The position numbers and the translations under genes were made by a program. A stretch of DNA of 64,000 nt from NCBI GenBank assembly GCA_036502625.1, contig DASXYG010000006.1:1-64000 (forward strand), given 5' to 3'. Below, piece after piece: positions 51,775 through 59,676 of the stretch. The DNA is from DASXYG01 sp036502625 (GTDB lineage: Bacteria; Actinomycetota; Actinomycetes; Streptosporangiales; Streptosporangiaceae). Numbering within the stretch: the stretch's first letter is position 1; every line of letters starts with the position of its first letter. The notes under the pieces are model-generated. The model was not told the DNA's origin and made no database searches. It saw nothing but the letters and a program-made list of their open reading frames with translations.

Positions 51775-52671
51775 TCAGGACGGGAGGTCGGCGCGGATGC
51801 CCCACGCGGACGTCGCGGACGCGCCGGGTTCGAGGGTGATCAGCCCGGTGCCCGTGGCGTACGCGTTGGGCGGGCAGGTCATCGGCTCGACGGCGAGCGC
51901 GCCGCGGTCGCCGGTGTAGACCTGCAGCCAGTTGTGCGCCTCGTCGGCCCACAGCGCGACGCTCCTGCGGCCGTGGGTCACCCGCGCCCACGCGTTGCCC
52001 GCGCCGTCGCGGTCCAGCCCGGTGAACGGGTGGTCGATCGCCAGGTCGCCGAGGACGCGGGGGCGGCGCAGGTCGAACGGGGTGCCCTCGACGGGTTCCG
52101 CGCCGGCGGGGATGCCGCGCGCGTCGGTGAGCAGCCGCGTGTCGGCGGGGACGGTGACGCGGCACTCGTCCACCGGGGCGCCGACCGTGAGGTACGGGTG
52201 GGCGCCCGCGCCGTACGGGGCGCGGCGGCTGCCGGTGTTCACGGCCGTGACGGTCACCGCGAGGCCGCCGCCGGCGTGCAGCCGGTACTCCACGGCGAGG
52301 TCGAGGCGGAACGGGTAGCCGGGCTGCGCGGGCAGCCGGTACGTCAGCCGTACGTGCCCGGTGGTGTGCGCGGCCGGCGACCAGGACGCCCACCGGGTGA
52401 GGCCGTGGATGGCGTTGCCCGCGGCCGCCTCGGTGAGCGGCAGGACGTGGTCCTCGCCGTCGAAGCGGTAGCGCCCGCGGTCGACGCGGTTCGGCCACGG
52501 CAGCAGGAGCTGGCCGTGGCCGCCGGTGCACATCTGGTCGGCCGGATAGCCCTCCACCAGCGGGACGCCGCGGTGGGTCAGCTCACGCAGCCCGGCGCCG
52601 GCCTCCACCACCGTCGCGCTGTAGTCGCCCGCGGTGATCGCGTACTGGGTGCCGGTCAGCGGAGTCGTCAT
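51775..52671 (-). CDS. Aldose 1-epimerase family protein
   Basis: 298 residues. GHGQLLLPWPNRVDRGRYRF, IHGLTRWASW and the catalytic His/Glu neighbourhoods YGAGAHPYLT (about 143-152) and ALAVEPMTCPPNAY (about 267-280) are galactose mutarotase-like. Its place between an oxamate carbamoyltransferase-type gene and a lyase is unexplained; it may act on a ureide or sugar anomer, or be a bystander. Confidence 0.87.
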   Translation of the reverse strand: MTTPLTGTQYAITAGDYSATVVEAGAGLRELTHRGVPLVEGYPADQMCTGGHGQLLLPWPNRVDRGRYRFDGEDHVLPLTEAAAGNAIHGLTRWASWSPAAHTTGHVRLTYRLPAQPGYPFRLDLAVEYRLHAGGGLAVTVTAVNTGSRRAPYGAGAHPYLTVGAPVDECRVTVPADTRLLTDARGIPAGAEPVEGTPFDLRRPRVLGDLAIDHPFTGLDRDGAGNAWARVTHGRRSVALWADEAHNWLQVYTGDRGALAVEPMTCPPNAYATGTGLITLEPGASATSAWGIRADLPS

Positions 52672-52700
52672 GACGCACATCATCTCCGGGGCGGCGCGCG

Positions 52701-54260
52701 TTATCCACGTGCGGCCGCGGCGAGGGCGGACAGGGCCTGGGTGAAGGCGTCCATGGGCGGCGCGACGAGGCCCGCGCCGACCTGGCCGGTGCCCGCGACC
52801 CGGCCCGCGATGCCGGTGTTGACCACCGGGAGGACGCCCGTACGCGCCACCCGGGCCACGTCGATGCCCACCGGTGTGCCGCGGAACGACAGCACCGGCA
52901 CGGCGTACGCGGGGTGCTCGGCGAGGGTGATCTCGTACATCGCGGCGGTCGCGGCCAGGGCGTCGTCCACCTCGCCGCCGACGAACCGGACGATCGCGGG
53001 CGCGGCCGCCATGGCGAAGCCGCCGACGCCCGCGGTCTCCATGATCGTGGAGTCGCCGATGTCGGGGTTGGCGTCGTCCGGGCCGTACGCGCCGAGGTAG
53101 AGGCCGTCGGGCACGCCCGCGGGTCCGGTGAACCAGCGGTCGCCGGTGCCGGCGGTCTGCACGCCGAAGTCGGTGCCGTTGCGGGCCATCGCCACGACCA
53201 GGGTGGAGCCCGGCACATCGCGCGCCGCGTCCGCGGAGGCCTTCGCCGTCGCCATGCCGAGGTTCAGAAAGAAGTGGTCGTTGCCGGCCATGAACCGCAG
53301 CACCCCGGCGGCGTCCCGGCCGTCGGCGGCCTCCACGACGTCGCCCGCGATCTCCCGGATGAACAGGGACGTCGCGGCGCGGTTGCGGTTGTGCAGCTCG
53401 TCGCCCATCTGGAGGGCCTGCGCGATCATCGCGCGGAGGTCGAGCGGGCCGTCGCGCGCGGCGCGGCGGCGTACGGCGGTCTGCAGCACCGGGCCGAGCA
53501 CGCCCGCCATCCAGCGCAGCCGCTCGATCACCTCGGGCGCGTACGCCCCGTAGCGCAGCACCCGCCCGAGCCCCTCGTTCAGCGAGCAGTACGCCCGCCC
53601 GCCGTACTCGGTGTCCTCGACGCACAGCATCCACATCGACGGGCTGACCACGCCCGCCATGGGCCCGACGGCGGCCTGCCCGTGGCACGGCCGCAGCCCG
53701 CACACGCCGTCCACGAAGAGCCGCTCGGCGTCCTCGGGCGTCCCGGCCAGCCCCTCGAACAGCGCCGCACCGATGAGCGCGCCGCGCAGGGGGCCGGATG
53801 CGCGGTCCCACCCGATGGGCGGTCCGGCGTGCAGGAACGTACCGGGGGAGAGGCCGAGGACGTCCGAGGCGGGGCGTACGTCCACGAGGTGCGGCCGGGC
53901 ACCGGTGAGCCGGCCGACCGCGTACGCGTTCGCGGCGTGCCGCCGCGGGTCGCCGGCCACGTCCGCGAGGTCGTCGGCCGTACCGAGCACGGGCGGCCGC
54001 CAGGAGACGGGCACGGTCTGCACGGCCTGCGCCGTCAAGGCGTCCCCCAGCACATCGGCCCCGGCGGTCACCACGACGGGTTCGCCCGCGAGGAGGCCGT
54101 GCGGGGTGGCGACGGGGCCACCCGGGAGATCGCCGTCCGGGGTGGTGGGTTCGCCCGGGAGGTGGGCGTCCGAGGTGGCGGGGTCGCCCGGGAGGAGGCC
54201 GTCCGGGGTGCTGGGTTCGCCTGAGAGGTGGCCGTCCGGGGCGGTGTTCGGCCCGGTCAT
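52701..54260 (-). CDS. DUF1116 protein, AllG/YlbE-like (oxamate carbamoyltransferase component)
   Basis: 519 residues; ATG overlaps the fdrA stop (ATGA). From about residue 105 it follows YlbE closely: PHLVDVRPASDVLGLSPGTF, LHAGPPIGWDRASGPLRGA, YCSLNEGLGRVLRYGAY, DELHNRNRAATSLFIREIAG, NDHFFLNLGMATAKA. Before that, residues ~5-60 are five imperfect 11-residue repeats of the type TPDG-L-G-P, then a VVVTAGADVLGDALTAQ-VPVSWRPP segment seen at FdrA/YlbE junctions. E. coli fdrA-ylbE-ylbF (allFGH) are, to my knowledge, assigned to carbamoyl transfer between oxalurate/oxamate and phosphate. Confidence 0.85.
   Translation of the reverse strand: MTGPNTAPDGHLSGEPSTPDGLLPGDPATSDAHLPGEPTTPDGDLPGGPVATPHGLLAGEPVVVTAGADVLGDALTAQAVQTVPVSWRPPVLGTADDLADVAGDPRRHAANAYAVGRLTGARPHLVDVRPASDVLGLSPGTFLHAGPPIGWDRASGPLRGALIGAALFEGLAGTPEDAERLFVDGVCGLRPCHGQAAVGPMAGVVSPSMWMLCVEDTEYGGRAYCSLNEGLGRVLRYGAYAPEVIERLRWMAGVLGPVLQTAVRRRAARDGPLDLRAMIAQALQMGDELHNRNRAATSLFIREIAGDVVEAADGRDAAGVLRFMAGNDHFFLNLGMATAKASADAARDVPGSTLVVAMARNGTDFGVQTAGTGDRWFTGPAGVPDGLYLGAYGPDDANPDIGDSTIMETAGVGGFAMAAAPAIVRFVGGEVDDALAATAAMYEITLAEHPAYAVPVLSFRGTPVGIDVARVARTGVLPVVNTGIAGRVAGTGQVGAGLVAPPMDAFTQALSALAAAARG
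54090..54248 (-). repeat. Five tandem ~33-bp repeats at the 5' end of the DUF1116 gene
   Basis: Units translate as TAPDGHLSGEPS, TPDGLLPGDPA, TSDAHLPGEPT, TPDGDLPGGPV and ATPHGLLAGEP. They stay in frame and are imperfect. E. coli YlbE lacks such a region, so it is a lineage-specific N-terminal extension. Confidence 0.65.
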
Positions 54261-56818
54261 GGGGTTGCTCCGGGGAGGGTGACGGAGGAGGTGTCTCCGG
54301 GGAGGATGAGGGAGGCGGCGTGGCGTGCGGCGTCGGCGTTGCTGGCGAAGACGCGGGCACCGGCGTCCGCCAGGGCGGAGGCGGTCGCGTCGCGGCCCTG
54401 CGGGTCGGCGGCGGTGCCGCAGAGCGACACGACCACCGCGAGATCCCGCCCGTCCGCCGCGGCCGTACGCCGGGCGTCGCTGATCGCGGGCGCCAGGCGC
54501 GCGGCCGGATCCGGATCCGCCCCATGCCCGAGCACCACATCGAGCAGCAGCACGGCACAAGCGGGATCACGGGCCTCAACGCCGATCCGCTCGAGCCGCA
54601 AGGTGGGATCGATCATCGGATGCGCCCGCCCCCGCGTCATCCGATCCTCCCCAAAGTCGATCATGAAATGCCCCCCACCCACCGCGAATCCCACCCCGTC
54701 CGCCCCATCCCCGGCCCCGGTCTCAGTCCCGGCCCCGGTCTCAGTCCCGGCCCCGGTCCCTGGCGCTGCCGCCGCGGCGGCCTCGGCCCCAAACCCGGCT
54801 TCAGCCCCGGCCCCAGCTCCAGCCCCAGCCCCAGCCACGGGCGTCGCCTCCGCGGTGGCCCCGCTCTCGAACCCGGATTCAGCCCCGGCCTCAGGTGCCG
54901 CCTCCGCTCCGTCCCGGACCCCCGTCCTAGCCCCGGCCCCAGGCGTCGCGTCCGCTCGGGCCACGGCCCTGGGCTTCGCCTCCGCTCCGGCCGCGAGCGT
55001 CGCCTTCGCGGCGGCCCCCGCCCCCGCCCCTGCCTCAGGCGTTGCCCTCGCGACAGGAGAGGGGGGTGTTGGGGTTGCTTCCCCCGCCCCGGCCGCATGG
55101 GTGGCGGTAGCCCCTGCCTCTGCCCTGGCCCCTGGCGTCGCGTTCGCCCCGGTCCCTGCCTCAGGCTCGGTCTTAGCCGAGGGGGGTGTTGGGGTGGCTT
55201 CCCCCGCCTCTGGCGCAGGGATGGTGGCGGCTCCCGCCCTGGCCCCTGGCGTTGCGTTCGCCCCGGCTTCAGCCCCGGCCTCGGGCCTAGGCGTCGCGTT
55301 CGCGGTTGGGGAGGGGGGTGCTGGGGCTCCCTCTCCCGCCCCTGCCGCGGGGGTGGCGGTGGAGGCACGTGCCCCGGCTCGTGGCGTCGCGTTCGTCCCG
55401 GTCCCGGCTCCAGGCGCGGCCTCGGTCTCCGCTGCAGCCCCGGCCTCAGGCGTCGCCTTAGCGGCGGGGGGAGGGGGTGTTGCGGCTCTCTCCCCAGCCC
55501 CTGCTCTGGCCTCAGGCGTCGCGTTCGCCCCGGTCTCTGCCTCAGGCGCGGCCTTGGCCGCGGGGGAGGGGGGTGTCGGGGGCGCTTCCCCCACCCCTGC
55601 CGTAGGGGCTGGGGCGGAGGGGAGATCCGAGGGGTCGAGGGAGGCTCCCGTCCCTGCCGCAGGGGCGGCGGTGGCGGCCCCGGCCTCGGGCGTCGCGTTC
55701 GCGGCGGGGGGTGTTGGGGCTGCGGGGTGATCTGGGGGGTCGAGGTTGGTGGGGATGGGGCCTAGGGATTTCGTGGCTATGTCGCGGGCCTCTAGGCAGA
55801 GGGTGCCGCCTGTGTAGAGGGCGCGGAGGGAGCCGCTGCGGGGGGACTGGGTGGGGCCGGGCCATATGGGCCACGTGGGGATCGGGACGGCTAGGGCCGT
55901 GAGTGTGCCGCGGGTGGCGGCGGACAGGTCCGCGTCGCCCGTCCCAAGCGGCGTGTACCTGACCGGCGTGCGCAGCCCCTGCGCGTGCGCACGCACCGTG
56001 GCCGCCACCCGCGGGTCCGGGGGTTTGGACAGGAGCATGATCAACTCGGTGGCGGGGTCGGCGTCGAGGGCGTCCAGCGCCGCCAGCGTGGACAACCCGC
56101 CGACCTCCGCCGACAGGTCGCGGCCGCCCACGCCGAGCACGTGCGACACCCCGACCCCGGCCTCGTCCAGCAGGCACGTCACCTGCTGCGCGCCGGTGCC
56201 GGACGCCGCGACGACGCCCACGCGCCCGGGCCGCGTCACGTTCGCGAAGCCGAGCGCCACACCGGCGACGATCGCCGTGCCGCAGTCGGGTCCCATGACC
56301 AGCCGCCCGCGCCGCGCCGCCGCGCGCTTCAGCGCCACCTCCTGGTGCGGCGGCACGTTGTCGCTGAACACCATCACGTCGATGCCCGCCTCGATCGCGT
56401 CCATCGCCTCCGCGAACGCGTACTCCCCGGGCACGGAGACCAGCGCGATCGTGGGCGCGCGCCCCTGGAGCGCGCCGCGGCGCACGGCGGCGGCGACGGT
56501 GCGCGGCGGCGGGTCCGTACGCGACCCCCCCTGCCGTACGGCCTGGGGCGCCAGCGCCTCCGCCAGCCGCCCGCGCGCCTCCTCCAGCCCCCCGGCGCCA
56601 CCCCGTACGGCGATCACCAGGTCACCGGGGCCCGCGGCCGGCACGGCGAACCCCATCCGCGCGATCAGCTCCCGGTTCAGCTCCGTCCCCATCGCCACCA
56701 TCGCCCGCTCCACACCGGCGACATCTCCCAAGGCCCGGCTGACCCGCATCAGGGTCACGGAGTCGTGGTACGCCCCACCCCGCACCTCCACCCAGTCGCC
56801 CACCGGCGCGCCGCTCAT
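54257..56818 (-). CDS. fdrA: FdrA/AllF-like acyl-CoA synthetase-fold protein with giant repetitive insertion
   Basis: 853 residues versus about 555 for E. coli FdrA. Residues 1-350 are succinyl-CoA-synthetase-like (SDNVPPHQEVALKRAAARRG, VMGPDCGTAIVAGVALGFAN, VGVVAASGTGAQQVTCLLDE, LYTGGTLCLEA). Residues ~709-853 are the C-terminal domain (GGHFMIDFGEDRMTRGRAHP, DPTLRLERI, VLLLDVVLGHGADPDPA). Between them ~348 residues of Ala/Pro/Thr/Glu/Gly sequence are inserted. Family role: acid-thiol-ligase-fold subunit of oxamate carbamoyltransferase. Followed with ATGA overlap by the DUF1116 gene. Confidence 0.86.
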   Translation of the reverse strand: MSGAPVGDWVEVRGGAYHDSVTLMRVSRALGDVAGVERAMVAMGTELNRELIARMGFAVPAAGPGDLVIAVRGGAGGLEEARGRLAEALAPQAVRQGGSRTDPPPRTVAAAVRRGALQGRAPTIALVSVPGEYAFAEAMDAIEAGIDVMVFSDNVPPHQEVALKRAAARRGRLVMGPDCGTAIVAGVALGFANVTRPGRVGVVAASGTGAQQVTCLLDEAGVGVSHVLGVGGRDLSAEVGGLSTLAALDALDADPATELIMLLSKPPDPRVAATVRAHAQGLRTPVRYTPLGTGDADLSAATRGTLTALAVPIPTWPIWPGPTQSPRSGSLRALYTGGTLCLEARDIATKSLGPIPTNLDPPDHPAAPTPPAANATPEAGAATAAPAAGTGASLDPSDLPSAPAPTAGVGEAPPTPPSPAAKAAPEAETGANATPEARAGAGERAATPPPPAAKATPEAGAAAETEAAPGAGTGTNATPRAGARASTATPAAGAGEGAPAPPSPTANATPRPEAGAEAGANATPGARAGAATIPAPEAGEATPTPPSAKTEPEAGTGANATPGARAEAGATATHAAGAGEATPTPPSPVARATPEAGAGAGAAAKATLAAGAEAKPRAVARADATPGAGARTGVRDGAEAAPEAGAESGFESGATAEATPVAGAGAGAGAGAEAGFGAEAAAAAAPGTGAGTETGAGTETGAGDGADGVGFAVGGGHFMIDFGEDRMTRGRAHPMIDPTLRLERIGVEARDPACAVLLLDVVLGHGADPDPAARLAPAISDARRTAAADGRDLAVVVSLCGTAADPQGRDATASALADAGARVFASNADAARHAASLILPGDTSSVTLPGATP
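54695..55738 (-). repeat. Low-complexity repeat tract inside fdrA (six degenerate units)
   Basis: Six units with the core EATPTPPSP-A-ATPEAG-GANATPGARAG occur at spacings of 120, 132, 159, 96 and 138 bp, all multiples of three. On the plus strand each unit shows GGGGG(G)TGTTGGGG-like G-runs (near 55061, 55181, 55313, 55473, 55568 and 55706). No stop codon interrupts the minus frame. Confidence 0.75.
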
Positions 56819-56916
56819 GCCCCGCCCCGCTCACTGCGGGCGAAGACCGTGACGTGGGCGGCGCTCATGCCGCGCCCCCGCCCGTACGGGCCCCGGCGGC
56901 CGTGGGCGGCGCTCAC
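56815..56916 (-). CDS. Possible 33-codon coupling ORF between DUF2877 and fdrA
   Basis: GTG at 56916 overlaps the DUF2877 stop (GTGA), and its TGA overlaps the fdrA ATG (ATGA). An internal ATG at 56868 starts a second copy of the same opening; the segments VSAAH and MSAAH are tandem copies of a ~48-bp repeat. The 33-residue product is Arg/Gly-rich without known resemblance. It may only serve to hand ribosomes from one gene to the next. Confidence 0.3.
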   Translation of the reverse strand: MSAAHGRRGPYGRGRGMSAAHVTVFARSERGGA

Positions 56917-57860
56917 GCCGCGCGCCCTTCGAGGCGGGCCAGGGACGTGACGGCGCGGGCGCCTGCGGCGAGGCCCCAGGCGAGGTCGGCGCCTGAGGTG
57001 TGGCCGGTGGCCAGGAGGCGGCGGGTGGCAACCGTGAGGCCCTGGCCGCCGGGGCAGGTGAGCGCGCGCAGCACGCCCGCGGCCTCGCCGGACGCCTGCC
57101 CGGCCGCCGCGCAGTGCAGGAGCGTCGCGGACAGCGCGGTGGTGCGCGTGGTGGCGTCGGAGGTGACGGCCGCCCCGATCCAGTCCGCCAGCCGCACGGC
57201 CGCACCCCCGGCCGGAACCGCCGGGCTGACGCAGGGCGTGAGGAGGCGGAGGGCGAGGAGGAGGCCGCAGAGGAAGTCGTCGCCGGACGGGGTCAGGCCG
57301 GGGCCGAGGCCGACGATGCGTTCGGACTGTTCGACCGCGTCGGCCAGGGCGTCGGTGGCGCAGGCGGTGGTGAGGGGGCCGGGGCCGTCGGACGGGGTCA
57401 GGCCGGGGCGGCGCTCGGAGGCGGTGCGGACGGCGTCGAGATGGGCCACGCGGTGGTCGAGGGCCTCGGGGGTGACCGGCGACAGGACCGGCACCGGGTC
57501 CCACCAGCGGGCCGCGCCCGCCAGGACCGGGCCGGCCGCGACGACGCCCGCGCCCACCTGCCCGTACGCGCCTGGTTGCAAGCCGTACAGCGGCGTGCCG
57601 TCCGGGAGCACCAGCGCGTTGGGCAGCCGTACGGCGCGCGCGGTGATCAGCGCAAGGACCCGCGGCTCCGCCGGTCCGGACAGCTCCAGGTAGCAGGCGA
57701 GGCGGAACGCGGCGAGCACCCGGGCGTCGCGCCGTGGCCCGTCGAGCACCCGCCGCACCGCCGTGCTCGCGGCCCCGGTGACCAGCACCGCGTCCGTCTC
57801 GCGCCGGGCCGCGCGTACGGCCCGGCCTGGCGCTTCGCGGATGTGCGGCTGCGGTGGCAC
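56913..57860 (-). CDS. DUF2877 protein, AllH/YlbF-like
   Basis: 315 residues from GTG 57860, chosen because a TAGCGT box lies 7 nt upstream (leaderless). The family signature GLGPGLTPSGDDFLCGLLLA is intact (about 181-200); also PNALVLPDGTPLYGLQPGAY and TLLHCAAAGQASGEAAG. Third component of the FdrA-YlbE-YlbF set. First gene of the leftward operon, divergent from pucR. Confidence 0.85.
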   Translation of the reverse strand: MPPQPHIREAPGRAVRAARRETDAVLVTGAASTAVRRVLDGPRRDARVLAAFRLACYLELSGPAEPRVLALITARAVRLPNALVLPDGTPLYGLQPGAYGQVGAGVVAAGPVLAGAARWWDPVPVLSPVTPEALDHRVAHLDAVRTASERRPGLTPSDGPGPLTTACATDALADAVEQSERIVGLGPGLTPSGDDFLCGLLLALRLLTPCVSPAVPAGGAAVRLADWIGAAVTSDATTRTTALSATLLHCAAAGQASGEAAGVLRALTCPGGQGLTVATRRLLATGHTSGADLAWGLAAGARAVTSLARLEGRAA

Positions 57861-57867
57861 CGTGCTG

Positions 57868-57873
57868 ACGCTA
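57868..57873 (-). promoter_or_regulatory. -10 box (TAGCGT) of the leftward ureide operon
   Basis: TAGCGT on the minus strand, 7 nt before GTG 57860. The 152-bp gap to pucR also has GCCAA (57908-57912) / TTGGC (57928-57932), a 5-bp inverted repeat that could be part of a PucR operator. Confidence 0.45.
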
Positions 57874-58012
57874 GATGGCGAACGCCTGCGGACGCATGGT
57901 GAAAGCTGCCAATGATCTGGACAGGCGTTGGCTTTTCCTGCCACTCTCGCGTTCGGGCACCACATCGGCAGCCGGCGGTCCCGGGGGACGTCGCGGTTCG
58001 CGAGGAGACGCC

Positions 58013-59671
58013 ATGTCCGACACCGACACCCTCGACGGCGCGGCGCCCGGACGCCGTACGAGCACCGGCACGCTGACGCACGGTCTCTCGGTCGAGGCGG
58101 TCCTCGGCGTGTCGACCCTGGCGGGCGCGCGGGTGCTGGCCGGGCGGGCCGGGCTCGACCGCGTGGTGCAGCGGCTGAACGTCATGGAGGTGCCGGACGT
58201 CCTCGCCTGGGTGAAGCCGCACGAACTGCTGCTGACCACCGGCTACCCGCTGCGCAACACCCCGCAGTCGCTCGCGCACCTGGTCGCCGACCTCGACGAG
58301 CGCGGCCTCGCCGCGATGGCCATCAAGCTCGGCCGCTACCTCGACGAGCTGCCGCCGGAGATGGTCGAGCAGGCCGACCGGTTGGCGTTCCCGCTGATCC
58401 TGCTGCCCGGCGGCGTGGGCTTCGACGACATCCTGAACCAGGTGCTCACCGACATCCTCAACCGGCAGGCCGCGACGCTGGCCCGCGCCGAGGAGGCGCA
58501 CCGCGCGCTGGTGCAGATCGTGCTGGGCGGCGGCGGGCTCGCGGAGGTGGCCGCCGAGGTGGCCGGGCTGCTCGACGTCTCCATCGCGGCCACGGACGCC
58601 GACGGCCGGGTGATCACCGGCTGCGGCCCGCGCGGCGCCGTCGCCGACTGGACCGGCGTGCCCTGCTTCGACGGCACCGGCCGCTTGGTCACCCCCGACC
58701 GGTACGGCGCGCACGGCGCGTGGGCGGTCGTGCCCGTCAAGGCCGGCGGCTACGACCACGGCAGGCTCGTCGCCCGTACGGCGCACGGCGAGCTGTGCGA
58801 CACCGACGTCAGCATCCTGGAGCGCGCGGCCACCGTCGCCGCGCTGGTGATCACCAAGCAGCAGGCGGTCACCGCCGTGGAGAGCAAGTACCGCGCGGAC
58901 TTCCTGCGCGACGTGATCACCGGGCGCGCCGGGGGAGACGAGCGGGTCGCCGCGCACGCCGCCGCGTTCGGCTGGAAGCTGTCCCGCCCGTCCGCGGTGA
59001 TCGTCGCCGAGCTCGACGGCGACGAGCGCACCAGGCGCGGCCAGGCCGAGGAGCGCCTGGTGCAGGACCGCCTGGTCGCCGCCTGTACGCAGGCCGCGCG
59101 GCGCCACGACGTCTCGGCCGCCGTAGCCGGGTTCTCCCACGAGGCGGTGGTCGTGGTGGGCGCCGGCACCGATCCCGAGCGGGTCGTCGCCGACGCGTGC
59201 GCGCTGTTCGCCGACCACCCCGGGGCGCGCCGTACGTTCTCCGCGGGCATCAGCCGCTTCGTCGCGACGCCGTCGGCGCTGGCCGGGGCGTACGACCAGG
59301 CCACGACCGCCGTACGCGTCGGGCGGCAGCTCAACGGCGCGGGCGCCAGCGCCACGTTCGACTCCCTCGGCGTCTACCGCCTGCTCAGCCTGGTGCCCGA
59401 CACCCGCGAGCTGCGCAACTTCGTCACCGAGACCCTCGGCGGCCTCGCCGGCGACGACCCCGACACCGCGGACCTCCGCCACACCCTCGACGTGCTGCTG
59501 GAAACCAACCTGAACGTCGCGGAGACGGCCCGCCGCCTGCACTTCCACTACAACACCCTGCGCTACCGCATCGCCAAGCTCGAACGCGCCCTCGGCCCGT
59601 TCACCGCCGACGCCCACCTGCGGCTGAACCTCACGCTGGCCCTGCGCGTGCTGCGCATGCGGGGCATCTGA
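58013..59671 (+). CDS. pucR: PucR-family transcriptional regulator of purine catabolism
   Basis: 552 residues from ATG 58013 (GAGGAG upstream). N-terminal PucR domain (LTHGLSVEAVLGVSTLAGAR, DVLAWVKPHELLLTTGYPL), a middle GGDEF-like/CdaR region, and the C-terminal HTH_30 (LDVLLETNLNVAETARRLHF, HYNTLRYRIAKLE). The context - oxamate/ureide genes on one side, xanthine permease and dehydrogenase on the other - supports control of purine-nitrogen use. Confidence 0.92.
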   Translation: MSDTDTLDGAAPGRRTSTGTLTHGLSVEAVLGVSTLAGARVLAGRAGLDRVVQRLNVMEVPDVLAWVKPHELLLTTGYPLRNTPQSLAHLVADLDERGLAAMAIKLGRYLDELPPEMVEQADRLAFPLILLPGGVGFDDILNQVLTDILNRQAATLARAEEAHRALVQIVLGGGGLAEVAAEVAGLLDVSIAATDADGRVITGCGPRGAVADWTGVPCFDGTGRLVTPDRYGAHGAWAVVPVKAGGYDHGRLVARTAHGELCDTDVSILERAATVAALVITKQQAVTAVESKYRADFLRDVITGRAGGDERVAAHAAAFGWKLSRPSAVIVAELDGDERTRRGQAEERLVQDRLVAACTQAARRHDVSAAVAGFSHEAVVVVGAGTDPERVVADACALFADHPGARRTFSAGISRFVATPSALAGAYDQATTAVRVGRQLNGAGASATFDSLGVYRLLSLVPDTRELRNFVTETLGGLAGDDPDTADLRHTLDVLLETNLNVAETARRLHFHYNTLRYRIAKLERALGPFTADAHLRLNLTLALRVLRMRGI

Positions 59672-59676
59672 CCCGG

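Noticed and set aside
54228..55730. 500-codon plus-strand frame rich in Pro/Ala/Ser
   Set aside because: It mirrors the repetitive fdrA insert on the other strand; the conserved FdrA halves continue on both sides only in the minus frame.
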